The position numbers and the translations under genes were made by a program. Source: Acanthosepion lycidas (lineage: Eukaryota; Mollusca; Cephalopoda; Sepiida; Sepiidae). Taken from it: 64,000 bases of DNA. The notes below the pieces were generated by a model, which was not told where the DNA came from, did not search any database, and worked only from the letters and a program-made list of their open reading frames with translations. Positions 11,454 to 22,609 of the stretch are shown here, in pieces (position 1 is the first letter of the stretch; every line of letters starts with the position of its first letter). Location of the stretch: the NCBI GenBank assembly GCA_963932145.1, contig OZ010577.1:20030827-20094826 (forward strand), given 5' to 3'.

Positions 11454-12539
11454 GGATGGATGGGGTAGATGGCAGTCCAGAGTTGTGGTAAAAGCAATTT
11501 CTCTAGGCGAAGGAAAATTCCAACTTCAAAGCTCTGCTGTCTTGTAGATTTCCCTTGATTGAAAAAAAAAAAAAAAAAACAGGGGAAAGTAACTGTAATG
11601 TAACACCCTTTCACATGGTAATGGTAATATTAGTCATTTCCCTACAAGGAAACATTTGGCATTCATTTACCAAGCAGCTAGTACTGTTTTCAATTGAAAT
11701 TTATAAAATCTTTCTTTTAAAACACTTTTTTAGAAAAAAACAGTTTATCAAGTCCAATAGCTTTTATCACTCTTTCCAGTATTGATAGGGGTTTCCTTCC
11801 AAGCCTTCTATTTGAAGTGGTGCAGAATTTTAACATTTTGATTATGTCATCATTTTTTCTTTGAGTTACATGTGCTATCAATTTTAGTCGTTACCGTGCT
11901 GTTGGTAGTCATCAAGTGATATAGTTTCTGCTATTTGGTACAGTTCTTTATTTGTGATTCTGTAGCACCAGTCCACAATGCAGAATATTTGCCAAGAATC
12001 TCAGGCTTTATTTGCTTTTTTCTCCATTGATCTGAAGAAGTGATTATTTAAGCCAGATATGTTATTTCAGTTTGTCTTTGGATTACTTATAATTTGTTAT
12101 GAAGAAACTTTGCAATGTTGTGAAAATTGTACATATGTAAATTTAATATTTGTTGTTGTTGTATATCATGTCATTGTCTGTGTATCTATGACAAGTCCTG
12201 TGCTGATAAGAAAGTGACTGTAGGTACAAATAAGTCAAGTTGGAGGAACCTAGTCACCAAGCTAAACAACCTTTTGGTAAATATTAAATTGTTTCTTCAT
12301 CAAATAAGGTAAGGTGTAAGTCAGTTGCTCCATTAAGTATTTGAGAAGCTCTTTCTGGATTGGCACTGATCACCAATTCTTTAGAATTAAAGGTAACCTC
12401 AAAATGATCTGATCAGTTTAGCATTGCTGATGGATGTTCATTATTTCACTTAAAAAATTATGGGTAGCAAAAATTTAAATATATCAACAAGACTGAATCT
12501 TGTTAAAATGTACAAACTTTAGTTGATGATATAGGAATT
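11454..12539. other. spacer, no feature recognised
   Basis: A poly-A run at 11561-11579 may mark the 3' end of an old retroposon, but no body is recognisable before it. No other feature is supported. Confidence 0.35.
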
Positions 12540-13370
12540 TGCCCTGAACACGATAAAGCAATTACTAAAGAATTGCAAAGATATTCAATAGACAGTGCAG
12601 CACTATCAAAAACTCATCTGTTGGGAGATCAAGGAAATATAAGGAGCATACACATCATCTGAAAAGGAAAACAAGTCAAAGAAGTGAACTAGGTGCTATC
12701 AAGAACACTTTAGTGTTAAAATTGCTTGAATTACCATTAGGTGTTAATAAAAGACTTATGACCTCTGAAATAAAATTAAATAGATATTGCTTTGTTACTT
12801 AGTACATAAGCACTTGCTTTAGATAGTAATAAAGATGCTAAGCTTACTTTTTAAGGAACATTAAAAGAAATTCTTAATGGGTTTCCAAATACTGACAAAA
12901 TTATTCTGTTAGGAGACTTAAATGCTAGAATTGATACAGACTAATACACATGGAGTTGTCTAGGATGACATGAATTGAAAAAATGAATGAGCACAGTTTG
13001 ATGCCTCTTTAGCCTTGTACAGAACCTATTTATATCAAAATACTCAGTTCAAACATAAAGGAGATCATTTCAATGTGGATGCACTCTCACTCCAAACAAT
13101 GGCATGTCATTGATTAAGTCATTGTTCAATGCAGGGCTATGAAAGATGTACTTAATATGCATTCATTAAAAAGTGCTGACTGCTGGTCAGATCATGCTCT
13201 TGTTAGAGCTAAACTTCATACGGTCGCTAATACTAAACACAAGAGATCTGATATTTAACACTCTTCCTAGGCATATAAATGTTTCAAAAGAAAAAGATCC
13301 TGTTGTGCAGAAACATTTTAAAAAAAACTTCTTATCTTTTCTGGGTGCCTCTTGTCCTTAGTGACAGAGC
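12540..13370 (+). mobile_element. RTE-like LINE, apurinic endonuclease domain remnant
   Basis: Broken plus-strand frames show the order of an AP-endonuclease domain of RTE-type LINEs. They include an AALSKTHL-like block (about 12595), ILLGDLNARI at about 12905-12932 (the GDxN metal/catalytic motif), and DCWSDHALVRA at about 13177-13209 with the catalytic Asp-His pair in SDHA (13187-13198). DISKLKDP-like text follows near 13290. The key endonuclease residues survive although the ORF is frameshifted and has many stops. RT pieces of apparently the same element follow at 14340, 15720 and 17000. Confidence 0.82.
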
Positions 13371-14299
13371 TGGTACTAGGATCTTGTCTTCCACCTACCA
13401 ACTTTGATACAGGGCTCCCCTCTCTACTACATGTCAATTTCAAAGTTTCCCAATCTGGGTGTCAAAAACCCTCAAAGGAAAATTGTGGGGAAAGGCAGCA
13501 TTTTTTTTAAATTACCAAGAATTAGGGAATTATCCAATTTAAATGAAAATCTCAGTACATATTTATTAATTATTTACTTTTATAATGAATAGGTTTTTTT
13601 CTATATAAAAAAAAATCTGAGAAAATGTTATTTTTTTTGTAATAACCACCAATATTTTTATGACTAAATTTTACTCAAAAAAAATGTTTAAGTTGCAAAT
13701 TTTTACATTTCCATAAAGATTAATTGCTGATACATCTCTGCTGAAAAAAGTTTTTCAAAATTCCAACACAAATGGGATTGTCTTAAAAATTTGTTTTAAA
13801 AATAATATTTCAGTTTTCAGGAAAATTTCTCATGTGTTGAAAACTTTAAACATTTTTATTTTTGAAGTGATTATTTTCTTAGTTTTATCTTTCTGGAAAT
13901 GCAAAAAAATAGGAACTATAAAATTCATTTTAATTATGAGCCATGAACTTCTGGTTAGTATTACTATTAGAAAAAAAAATCAGAGATCCTCTTTCGTGAA
14001 TGATCTTGAAATAAAAAATGATTTTACCAAGATATATTACCCTCTAAATTGATTTGAAAGTAACTGTTCAGAAAGAAAATTATAATTTAAACAAATAAGC
14101 ACAATACCACTTCTCCCCCCCTCCCCATTCACCAGTAGTATACACTGCACTGACCATGCAGATACACAATGTATATTATTAGTTGATGACTGATAATGTA
14201 ATGTCAGTTTTAAAATAATTAAAAAAATAGTTGATGGCTGAAAAATCTGATTAAATAGGGATGGACTTTCAGCAGAAATCTTTTTACTTTCGGAGTGAG
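13371..14299. other. spacer interrupting the RTE-like LINE
   Basis: AT-rich sequence with no recognisable motif. It lies between endonuclease and RT parts of the LINE, so it is either an inserted unknown element or a highly decayed linker. Confidence 0.35.
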
Positions 14300-14640
14300 C
14301 ACCTGACCAGTTATGTGATATAAAATTCTGGAACTGTTCAAAAGAATGGAGAGTTACTTTTATGATTCCCATTTACAAAAAAGTGAACATATCTCCAAAT
14401 AGCATCTGGAATCTCATTGCGGTTTTAGAGCAATCAGAAGAACAATGAGTTCCTTTGATTGGTCTAAAAACAATTTTTACTGCTAGACAACAAGAAAAAT
14501 GCTGAGAACAAAATTTGGATTTTGTTCAAGTTTTTACTAACTTAACAAAGGCATTTGACTTTGTAAATAGATAAGCTTTATGAGATATTTTGTTTTAGCT
14601 AAGATATTCTGCACTTTGTGAACTTTGTGAGATCATTTCA
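14300..14640 (+). mobile_element. RTE-like LINE, RT N-terminal remnant
   Basis: The plus strand reads VTFMIPIYKK (about 14351-14380), matching the start of an RT domain, then ARQQEKC and FTNLTKAFDFVNR at about 14528-14571. The last carries the first catalytic Asp of the RT palm in the TKAFD box. Stops interrupt it, and a minus-strand LINE tail follows at 14760. Confidence 0.8.
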
Positions 14641-14759
14641 TGATAACATGGAAAGTTGTGTATAATAAAGGAGGCATCCTTACTGAATCTCTTATGGTAG
14701 AAAATAATATCAGCAGAGATCATCTATATGCCATGTTCCTTCAGTAAGTTGGCATATAG

Positions 14760-15010
14760 ATTGTGGAGAGCCATGATCGCTCTCCACAATTTCCTGTACT
14801 TTGAAGCCCTGAGTTTAATTTATCTTTTTGTGATTTCTCCTAAAGCCTGACCTGCCATCCATTTACACAAGCTCGTTAGGTAGGTAGTTCATGCACTGTT
14901 TTCCTCTGTCTCTTCATTATGTCCTGGGAGTGTCACATTTTCCAAGCTATCTTTCATCATTATATGCCCCAGAAATTTCAACTATCTCTTTCTGATTCTA
15001 AATATAAATG
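14760..15010 (-). mobile_element. LINE 3' coding tail (RDRxxWRxMI type), copy 1
   Basis: On the minus strand this begins with GCCCCAGAAATTT-complement words and ends at GAGAGCGATCATGGC (about 14770). It corresponds to the C-terminal end of a LINE polyprotein, with conserved ATEDRxxWRAMIA and G(K)DxG-type residues better seen in the copies at 22286-22570 and 25455-25850. It is embedded between RT pieces of the RTE-like LINE, so it is probably a nested insertion. Confidence 0.7.
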
Positions 15011-15334
15011 TCCTTTTTGTTGCCATTTTCTCTAAAACTTTGTTGTTGCTCAAATGTTCAGTCCATAGTATTCTCAGTATCCTTCAGTAGAACCACATTT
15101 CTGTTACATCAACTTTTCTTCATCTGTGAGGAGATTGTCCAGTATGCACTGCTACATAGGAGGACTGACATTATTCAACAGTTCGGTACTCTTTTCTTTT
15201 TTTCTAAATACATTGTGTAGTTTTAGGAAGGTATCTTTTGCTGTCCCAATATGCCTTCAGATTTCAATGTAACACTTTCCTTTTGCTGTTAAAAGAATCC
15301 TCAGATATTTAAATTGTTGTACTTGCTTTGTGGA

Positions 15335-15660
15335 ATAATGGATTGCAGCTTGGATTGAAAAACCAGAGAGCTGACTTTGAATTCCGTTCAAGTTCATTAC
15401 CTTCACTTACATGCTAATACCCTTGGGAAAGGTATGAATCAGACTCTTTTCCCTACAGCTATGGGTAAATAACAAGACAGACTGGGTTCTATAGACTTGG
15501 CTGGCAAATGATCTAAGAAAAGGAAAATTCCTTATTCAAATTAGCCTCGAAAAGGTTGGGTTCTGTCAGGCTATCTTGCCTAAAAGCACACCACTTCTAC
15601 TGCAACTGCAGTGTGTCTGGTGTCCCTACAACTCTAATGAGTTATGCAACTTGTGATTGT
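15335..15660 (+). mobile_element. tRNA-headed SINE, shared-core family, copy 1
   Basis: The plus-strand copy starts with a tRNA-like head (TGGAATAATGGATTGCAGC, then TTGAATTCCGTTCAAG). It passes into the family core: ATGCTAATACCCTTGGG at about 15411-15427, then the CAGCTATGGGTAAATAACA block at about 15457-15475. The same core occurs at 27160, 29200, 37980, 50690 and 60670. Central blocks shared among SINEs with different heads are known in cephalopods (Ceph-SINEs); equating this core with that domain is my inference. It interrupts the RTE-like LINE. Confidence 0.75.
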
Positions 15661-15719
15661 CACTTGCTTGAAGTTTTCTATATATGTTGTTGTTATGGTA
15701 AATGCATTTAAGGATTGCA

Positions 15720-16208
15720 ACCATGGAATTTATGTGCCATATAGAAAAACAGATTAATTATTTAGCCCAAGAAGAATTGCTGCCAAGAACAAATACTTTC
15801 ACTACAAAGGTTTACTTTATGCTGATGATTGTGATTTGATCACCTACAGAGTGATATGCAATACTTAATGAAACTCAATAAACCTTTTAAAGCTTCTAGA
15901 CTTCAGATAAGCTTTGATAAGATCCTGGTGATATATCAGCTAGCACCAACTGATTTGTATTATGAACCAGAGATCTTCCTAGACAATATTGAGTTGCATA
16001 TTGTGGAAAATTTTATGTAGCTTTGAAGTATTGTGAATTGTCTGTTCTTTAGATAAGATCACAATCAACATACAAAAATCTACTTAGGTTTTTAAGAATC
16101 GAAACGGTTGTGTTTGGTTAGATAGAAATATTAAAGGTAATATCAGATTTTCGTTTGTAGAGTATAGGCACTCTCTTGTCTCCTTTATCCATGTGAAACC
16201 TGAGTAAC
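15720..16208 (+). mobile_element. RTE-like LINE, RT active site region up to solo LTR
   Basis: Broken frames include LLYADDCDLIT with an intact YADD catalytic box (15818-15829), then a thumb-like region with an EIFLDNIELxxVE block near 15970-16005 and LGSIVNCLFF-like text. Near 16190-16208 the C-terminal CET-W block is cut by the solo LTR that begins at 16209. The LINE resumes directly after 16904. Confidence 0.8.
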
Positions 16209-16904
16209 TGTTATGGGACTTTCCCCATAATAACATAATGGACTATTTCATACGTAATAAATACTGCGCCTCAAGAGGAAGCAGGGAGTTCAGTCCAAAG
16301 TCGGGCGACCAGCTGATTGGTTGAACTCTCTGCCTTCGGGCAGGGAGGAACCCGAATGAGGCTATGCCGAAGGGCGGAGTCTCTTTCGGGGAGGTAAACC
16401 GACCCTGAACCCGTTTATACAGGTTCAAAGGGCATATTTTTGGCCGAGCCCATGGGCGACCAGCTGATTGGTTGAACTCTCTGCCTTCGGGCGGGGAGGA
16501 ACCCGAATGAGGCTATGCCGAAGACCCTGAACCCGTTTATATAGGTTCAAATGGCATATTTTTGGCCGAGCCCATGGGCTCTGAGATCCCACGTTAAACC
16601 AGCCTTGTGCCACATGATGCCCTTGTGGGGGGGTGACTAAATACCATTCAGTCTGAAGTGAGGTCCGTCAGAAGTCCATCAGTCAGTCAGAGCGAGCGAG
16701 TCAGTCAGTCGAGTTAGAGGCAGTCCAAAACAGTCGTGTTCAGACAATTACTACTAAACCTGATTGTTTGACATAACACTTTCTACTTCTCTGTATATAT
16801 TCCTGTTTGTAATATATCTGTGTTATTCCATATACGTGTTCGAGTTCTTCTTTATTGGTTCTACCTTGGACTATCACCGTGGTATGAGGAACCGGACCAT
16901 AACA
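16209..16904 (+). mobile_element. solo LTR, Ty3/Gypsy type, with 5-bp target duplication
   Basis: The element starts TGTTATGG and ends CCATAACA, an 8-bp inverted terminal pair, and is flanked by GTAAC at 16204-16208 and 16905-16909. It splits one LINE codon series exactly. Inside, a block beginning GGGCGACCAGCTGATTGG is duplicated (from about 16303 and 16454) with a period near 151 bp. Each copy includes an AACCCGTTTATA TATA-like site, so the putative promoter is doubled. AGTCAGTCAG-type repeats lie at 16677-16715. The strand is set by these promoter-like words and is provisional. Much of the interior is shared, in reverse, with 22610-23035, 40327-41080 and about 48290-48610. Confidence 0.92.
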
Positions 16905-17660
16905 GTAACATATGAAAAAACTTCAAAGCCCAGGAAAGATTTTGTCACTGTTGATTATGTATCAAAATTCATTTGATACTGGACATGGAAATTTTGGTGT
17001 AGGCTGTTATGTTTAGCATTGAAACAAAAATCTATAAGCACAGGCTATTTTGGATGGGTCATTTGATCAGAGAGGATGATAAGTACATACCAAAACAACT
17101 ACTTTATGGGGAGATAAAAGGCTGCAACATAAAGCAAAAGTGCATTTCAAGGATTCAATAAACAAATCACTCACAGCTTTTAAAATCAATCAGGATAATT
17201 GGGAGAATGATGCTATTGATCAATTAAAATGGAGGAAAGATATTTATGTGGAAGTAAATCTCTTTCAAGAAAGCAGGCACTGTCATGAAAAGAACAACCA
17301 ATGCATAATGAAAATACACTTTTGTGTATGATATTTGTAGCCATTTATGCCTCCCAGAAGCAAGCTGGCCTGAACTAGTTATATACATAGTCATACACAA
17401 AGACCCTCCAACTGACTTCAGGCAACAAATTTCTCCATATTTATCCTATCCTATTTATAATAAAGTATGTAGAGAACGGTTCTAAATTAGCTAGGGATGA
17501 AAAATCTTGCAATAACAATGTTCAATCCAATAATCAATCAAAATAGTAGTTTTTGTAGCATATTTGTGAAAAAAGAGTCAATCCCTTGCTTGGCTTAAGT
17601 ATCATTGTAGATCACACTATTTATAAGTTAATTGTATTCATTAAAAATTGATTATTTCTT
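16905..17660 (+). mobile_element. RTE-like LINE, C-terminal part and 3' end
   Basis: Immediately right of the solo LTR, broken frames read VTYEKTSKP (16910), then a W(M)GHLIREDD block at about 17053-17082, PKQLLYGEIK at about 17090-17119 and a WRKDIYVE-like block near 17230. These match the conserved C-terminal region that follows the LINE RT domain. The distal part overlaps a sequence that is repeated at 17790-18165. Confidence 0.8.
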
Positions 17661-17699
17661 AAGGTTTAATAAGAAAATGTCTGAATAATTTATCTCCAA

Positions 17700-17770
17700 G
17701 TCTCTTTATATACATATATATCATATATGTATATTTCTGCATATATATAGGGATGTACAGAAGCAGAAAT
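17700..17770. repeat. imperfect TA/CATATATA repeat
   Basis: Alternating CATATATA blocks lie between the two copies of the LINE 3' region, possibly marking the join. Confidence 0.6.
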
Positions 17771-17774
17771 GTAT

Positions 17775-18170
17775 ATTATCTGCAATAATCATTGCAAATC
17801 ACTTGCAGACTTCAAAAGCCAGTCATTCTCACAAGAACCCAAAACATTGACCAAATTTGTCAGTGATGGTCATGCTTGTTTAACAAGTCAAAAGTCATCA
17901 GCCATACAAAAATATGACCTGACTAGCCATCTGCATAGTCTTACACTAAAACCTCCAACTAATTTCTCCAGATTTATTCTACCCAATTTGTAATAAAATA
18001 TGTAGAAATAGGAGTAAATTAAGTCAGGATAAAAATCTCACAATGTTCACTCCAATAAGTAATCAAAACAGCTTTTGTGGCAGTTTGTGAAAAAGAGTGT
18101 AAATTTTTTGCCAGGTTTAAGTGTCATTGAAGATCACACAATTTATAGGTCAATTGTACATATTTCACTT
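17775..18170 (+). mobile_element. second copy of the RTE-like LINE 3' region, finger-like tail
   Basis: This aligns with 17340-17640: both contain CTCCAACTNA, ATTTCTCCA, TATGTAGA, TTCANTCCAATAA, TTTGTGAAAAA and GATCACAC in the same order. The preceding frame (17769-17993) reads DGHAC..SQKS......LTSHLHS. This resembles the degenerate C2H2-type finger seen at the C-terminus of such LINEs, but the second Cys is lost. It is probably a second truncated insertion or a tandem duplication. Confidence 0.65.
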
Positions 18171-18410
18171 TTTATTTATTTTATTCCAATTTTTATATAT
18201 TCATTCATATTTATTTTTAATTTTTTGCAAAATAATTCAATTTGTACATTGTAATTCATTTTGTTTAGAGTTTTAATCAAATAAACCTATTTTTGTGATG
18301 TACATATATGATCTATGATAAAATTAGTATAACAGCATAAAATGGTCAATTTACATATTAATGTATTAGAAAAGTCTTAATTTCTATATTAATGTGTTAA
18401 AAATATACTA
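18171..18410. other. AT-rich spacer
   Basis: No feature recognised between the LINE 3' region and the Tc1-like fragment. Confidence 0.4.
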
Positions 18411-19120
18411 TTGTGCAAAACTTTTAGGTCACTTTAGTAAATTAATTACTTTTGTTAATTTTACCCCAAAATAGAGAATAATTAGCAAGTATAATCTAGC
18501 ATACAACAACACATTTTATGATCTTTGAGGTCCTGAAAACAAGTTATTGCATTTTTTTTAATGTTATATGGTGGATGACAGAGCATCTTAAGCATAAAAT
18601 AAAAAAGGCCATACAAAAATAACAGGCCAATTGAAAATTTCAACATTCAGCTCTTAAGTTAAAAGATTCTTTTTTATTTTTTGCAAAAAGTGATCTTTTA
18701 TTGCAGAAAGTGCAAAATGTCAAAGTATGGAGTTAATAATTAGTATTGCTGTCTCAATTTGATCTTTAGATTTTTTCATTGGGAATTTTTTCCCATTTTT
18801 CTTGTTGGTCATTCCTAAGCTTTTGGAGATTACATGGTTTTTGTTGGAACTCTTGTTTCTTCAATTCTTACCACAATAGTTTAATTATATTTATATCAGG
18901 ACTTTGTACTGGGTTGTCTTCCAAAAATTGAAAATCTTAATAAGAAACCACTTTGTTGTATGTGATGTGTGGCAAGGAGCACTGTCATTTTGAAAAAATT
19001 CTCCATCTTTGTAGCCTGGCAGAATATTAGACCATTCTAAACTAATATAGTTTTTACTGTTTAGGTTTCCATCAACTTTTACCAATTTTCTTCTACCATC
19101 ACTTTAGACTGTCACATCCT
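18411..19120 (-). mobile_element. Tc1-like transposon fragment, transposase pseudogene
   Basis: The minus-strand frame 19085-18891 reads VDGNLNSKNYI..., then ILP.YKDGEFFQNDSAPCHTSHTTK. This is the second catalytic-Asp block of Tc1/mariner transposases, with QND..PCH in place of the usual QQDNAPCH. Below it the frame is lost, though a later LQKLRNDQQEKW-like block is visible near 18800-18840. The word TGTGCAAAACTTTTAGGTCA at about 18414 has the look of a Tc1-family inverted-repeat end. The other end was not located with confidence. Confidence 0.82.
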
Positions 19121-19805
19121 CGTCAGCTTATCAGCCTGGTTCTGATTTGATTTCACCAGTCTTATATCCACTGATAAATGTCAGCACAAGCTGTGTATGT
19201 GTCAACATGCTCATTTAACTGTTGATAATAGAACACAGTTTAGGGTCTTATGAATATAGCAGAGACTCATTAGGGATATCCAAAGAAAATATGGAGACCA
19301 GTTAAAAGCTTCTAGCAGGCATAAGAAGCTGTCTCAAATCTCAATGATTTCACTAGATCATACACAGAGCACACTTTTCCTATGTTGTTTTGTGCTATAG
19401 ATATCTGTGGAATTAAGATTTTCAGCTAGGGTCGGGGGACCAAGATCATTCTCAGAGTAAGGTATTTAGTCGCCCTTTATTCAGCTACTCATGTAGTTTG
19501 CATTGGTACTCACTTATGACATATGCAAAGTCACAAATATCAGGGATGTAAATCAAAAAAAGTAAAAAAAATTGTATCCACCACATGCAACATACAACTG
19601 TCTACTTCACATACAAAGAATTCTGAATACCCCTATCATCCAAAGCAGCATTCTATTATTGGGGTAAGAAAGGCTGTGATTGGTCAAGACTGATAAGTAA
19701 GCACAAAAATTACCATATTTTGGAGGTTTTACTAAAGTATATCTGATTTTGATATTTCTTTCCTTTTTTGACAAACAGTGCAGAGAATGAAAATTCTTTT
19801 TTGAG
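19121..19805. other. spacer before the tandem array
   Basis: No gene is recognised. The first part may be the decayed 5' end of the Tc1-like element. From about 19600 to the array edge there is no similarity to the array unit. Confidence 0.4.
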
Positions 19806-21437
19806 GTAATAAAACAAAAGTCATTTTGAATTGTAATGTGATGAAAAAAATAAAACAAAAGTAATGTTGAATTGTAATGTGATGAAGAAAAGTAATAAAA
19901 CAAAAGTCATTTTGAATCGTAATGTGATGAAAAAAATAAAACAAAAGTAATGTTGAATTGTAATGTGATGAAGAAAAGTAATAAAACAAAAGTCATTTTG
20001 AATCGTAATGTGATGAAAAAAATAAAACAAAAGTAATGTTGAATTGTAATGTGATGAAGAAAAGTAATAAAACAAAAGTCATTTTGAATCGTAATGTGAT
20101 GAAAAAAATAAAACAAAAGTAATGTTGAATTGTAATGTGATGAAGAAAAGTAATAAAACAAAAGTCATTTTGAATTGTAATGTGATGAAAAAAATAAAAC
20201 AAAAGTAATGTTGAATTGTAATGTGATGAAGAAAAGTAATAAAACAAAAGTCATTTTGAATTGTAATGTGATGAAAAAAATAAAACAAAAGTAATGTTGA
20301 ATTGTAATGTGATGAAGAAAAGTAATAAAACAAAAGTCATTTTGAATTGTAATGTGATGAAAAAAATAAAACAAAAGTAATGTTGAATTGTAATGTGATG
20401 AAGAAAAGTAATAAAACAAAAGTCATTTTGAATCGTAATGTGATGAAAAAAATAAAACAAAAGTAATGTTGAATTGTAATGTGATGAAGAAAAGTAATAA
20501 AACAAAAGTCATTTTGAATTGTAATGTGATGAAAAAAATAAAACAAAAGTAATGTTGAATTGTAATGTGATGAAGAAAAGTAATAAAACAAAAGTCATTT
20601 TGAATTGTAATGTGATGAAAAAAATAAAACAAAAGTAATGTTGAATTGTAATGTGATGAAGAAAAGTAATAAAACAAAAGTCATTTTGAATCGTAATGTG
20701 ATGAAAAAAATAAAACAAAAGTAATGTTGAATTGTAATGTGATGAAGAAAAGTAATAAAACAAAAGTCATTTTGAATTGTAATGTGATGAAAAAAATAAA
20801 ACAAAAGTAATGTTGAATTGTAATGTGATGAAGAAAAGTAATAAAACAAAAGTCATTTTGAATCGTAATGTGATGAAAAAAATAAAACAAAAGTAATGTT
20901 GAATTGTAATGTGATGAAGAAAAGTAATAAAACAAAAGTCATTTTGAATCGTAATGTGATGAAAAAAATAAAACAAAAGTAATGTTGAATTGTAATGTGA
21001 TGAAGAAAAGTAATAAAACAAAAGTCATTTTGAATCGTAATGTGATGAAAAAAATAAAACAAAAGTAATGTTGAATTGTAATGTGATGAAGAAAAGTAAT
21101 AAAACAAAAGTCATTTTGAATCGTAATGTGATGAAAAAAATAAAACAAAAGTAATGTTGAATTGTAATGTGATGAAGAAAAGTAATAAAACAAAAGTCAT
21201 TTTGAATTGTAATGTGATGAAAAAAATAAAACAGAAGTAATGTTGAATTGTAATGTGATGAAGAAAAGTAATAAAACAAAAGTCATTTTGAATCGTAATG
21301 TGATGAAAAAAATAAAACAAAAGTAATGTTGAATTGTAATGTGATGAAGAAAAGTAATAAAACAAAAGTCATTTTGAATTGTAATGTGATGAAAAAAATA
21401 ATAAAACAAAAGTAATTTTGAATGTGATGAAAAAAAG
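19806..21437. repeat. 86-bp higher-order tandem array, about 19 copies
   Basis: The array repeats an 86-bp unit that is itself a dimer of two related 43-bp halves. Half A contains AAAGTCATTTTGAATYG and half B AAAGTAATGTTGAATTG, each followed by TAATGTGATGA and an A-rich link. Copies are almost identical. The main variant is C or T at one position in half A, plus a single A to G at about 21233. Edges decay: the left starts after GAGG at about 19805, and the right ends with a shortened half at 21405-21437. As 86 is not a multiple of 3, every minus-strand frame stays open for 84 codons before a stop recurs, giving a ladder of false 84-residue frames. There is no sign of coding. Confidence 0.97.
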
Positions 21438-21626
21438 TCAACTAAACAGGATGATGAACTGAAAGAAGTCAAAGAATACATCTAATCAGGACAGATGATA
21501 ACATTAAAGAAAAAGACGATGCAAATGACATAAAACAATGTATAATAATAGGATGGAAAGCAATTAACAAAAATAGAGCTAATAAAAAGCATCTTGTACC
21601 AAAGCGTATAATAAATGGATAATCCT
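21438..21626. other. short spacer between array and LTR
   Basis: Unique-looking AT-rich sequence with no recognised motif. Confidence 0.4.
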
Positions 21627-21913
21627 TGTTATGATATATGAGTGTGTTGAAACTTTACTAATGCATGGAATAATAATGCAACACAAAATGTACTTAGAAC
21701 AAAATGTATTGAAACAAGAAAGTGTACACAATATTTACATATAGTCTTTTGTATATTCCTGGGAAGACCGTTCCTGGAGAATGTGTTGACTGAGTCGCAG
21801 TCGGGCAGAGTCTCTGGTTGAATCTCTTGATTCCTTCCACTCTCTTCCTGGTACCAACCATATTTATATGGTCGGTACTCCACTATGCAAATTAGGTGGA
21901 TCCTACCACAACA
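21627..21913 (-). mobile_element. probable LTR (287 bp), minus strand
   Basis: On the plus strand it begins TGTTATGA and ends CCACAACA, giving TG...CA ends with a near-inverted TGTTRTG pair. On the minus strand a TATA-like CCATATAAATATGG lies about 60 bp from its start, and a downstream T-rich half follows, an order normal for U3-R-U5. No matching 5-bp target duplication was found (ATCCT left, GAGTG right). LINE sequence abuts the right end, so it may be a solo LTR inserted in that LINE with a decayed duplication. Confidence 0.6.
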
Positions 21914-21924
21914 GAGTGCAACAC

Positions 21925-22262
21925 ATGAAAATTAAGAAAAATGTTTGAAAATAAACTAAAAAAAGCACAAATATCAATGGAAAGTGCAATGCTAGGAATA
22001 ATTCTGAGATAGAAAGAGAAGACCATGGATCCAGCAATAGAACACTATTATAGAAGTGATTAAAAGACAAAAATGGTGGTGGGCAGAACATACAGCCAGA
22101 AGAAAGGATGATAGATGGACTAAAAGGTTGGTTGTTTGTTGCCTGATGCGAAACAAACACTATTGGAGAAAAACAAATAGAAGATGGAGAGAAATAGCAG
22201 AGAATAACAGTCACAGTTGTCATGCAAGGATTTGGGGAAGGCCTTTGTCCTGAAGTTGATTT
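21925..22262 (+). mobile_element. LINE C-terminal fragment (KRxxWxWAGHxAR type)
   Basis: The plus-strand frame 22056-22253 reads IKRQKWWWAEHTARRKDDRWTKR, then a TNRRWREIAENNSHSC block. This matches the conserved tail of a LINE in which a WAGH-xxR block precedes a GRPxTRWxDD block. The upstream 70 residues (about 21945-22050) resemble the ERAMLGI..RDRKR block. It is 5' truncated and stops end it at 22253. Confidence 0.75.
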
Positions 22263-22285
22263 GCAATAGCTGTTGCTGATGATGT

Positions 22286-22575
22286 TCATATCTTCCTCTT
22301 CCATGTGCAATCTCCCTTCCTGACGTGAGCGATCATGGCTCTCCACAACTTCCTGTCCTCTGTGGCCCTTAATAAATTTTTTTTTGCTATATCTCCTAAT
22401 CCCTGTTCTGCCAATACAAGCTCATTAGGTAGGTTATGCACTGCTTTCCTCTGTGACCTCTTTTTGTATATCATGTGAGTGTCAAATTTTCCAAATCATC
22501 TTTGCCCCAGAAATTTCAATATTCTCTTTCTGATGCTTATAAGAGTCCTTTTTTGTTTGTTTCCATTTTCTCTAA
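22286..22575 (-). mobile_element. LINE 3' coding tail (RDRxxWRxMI type), copy 2
   Basis: The minus-strand frame 22474-22286 reads LPNELV..GLGDIAKKNLLRATEDRKLWRAMIAHVRKG. The ATxDRxxWRAMI block is the diagnostic element also seen in five other copies in this window. The non-coding part extends to about 22570 and carries the CCCCAGAAATTTCAA word common to the family. Confidence 0.8.
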
Positions 22576-22609
22576 ATAAATAAATATGAAATGATATTAA
22601 TATGTGAAA

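Noticed and set aside
16243-16613. Two minus-strand frames of about 60 residues with shared peptide
   Set aside because: Similarity comes from the internal duplication in the solo LTR; not coding.
19607-21481. Ladder of 84-residue minus-strand frames all alike
   Set aside because: They are produced by the 86-bp repeat, whose length shifts phase each unit; Phe/His/Ile-rich text with no domain, and all three frames are equally open.
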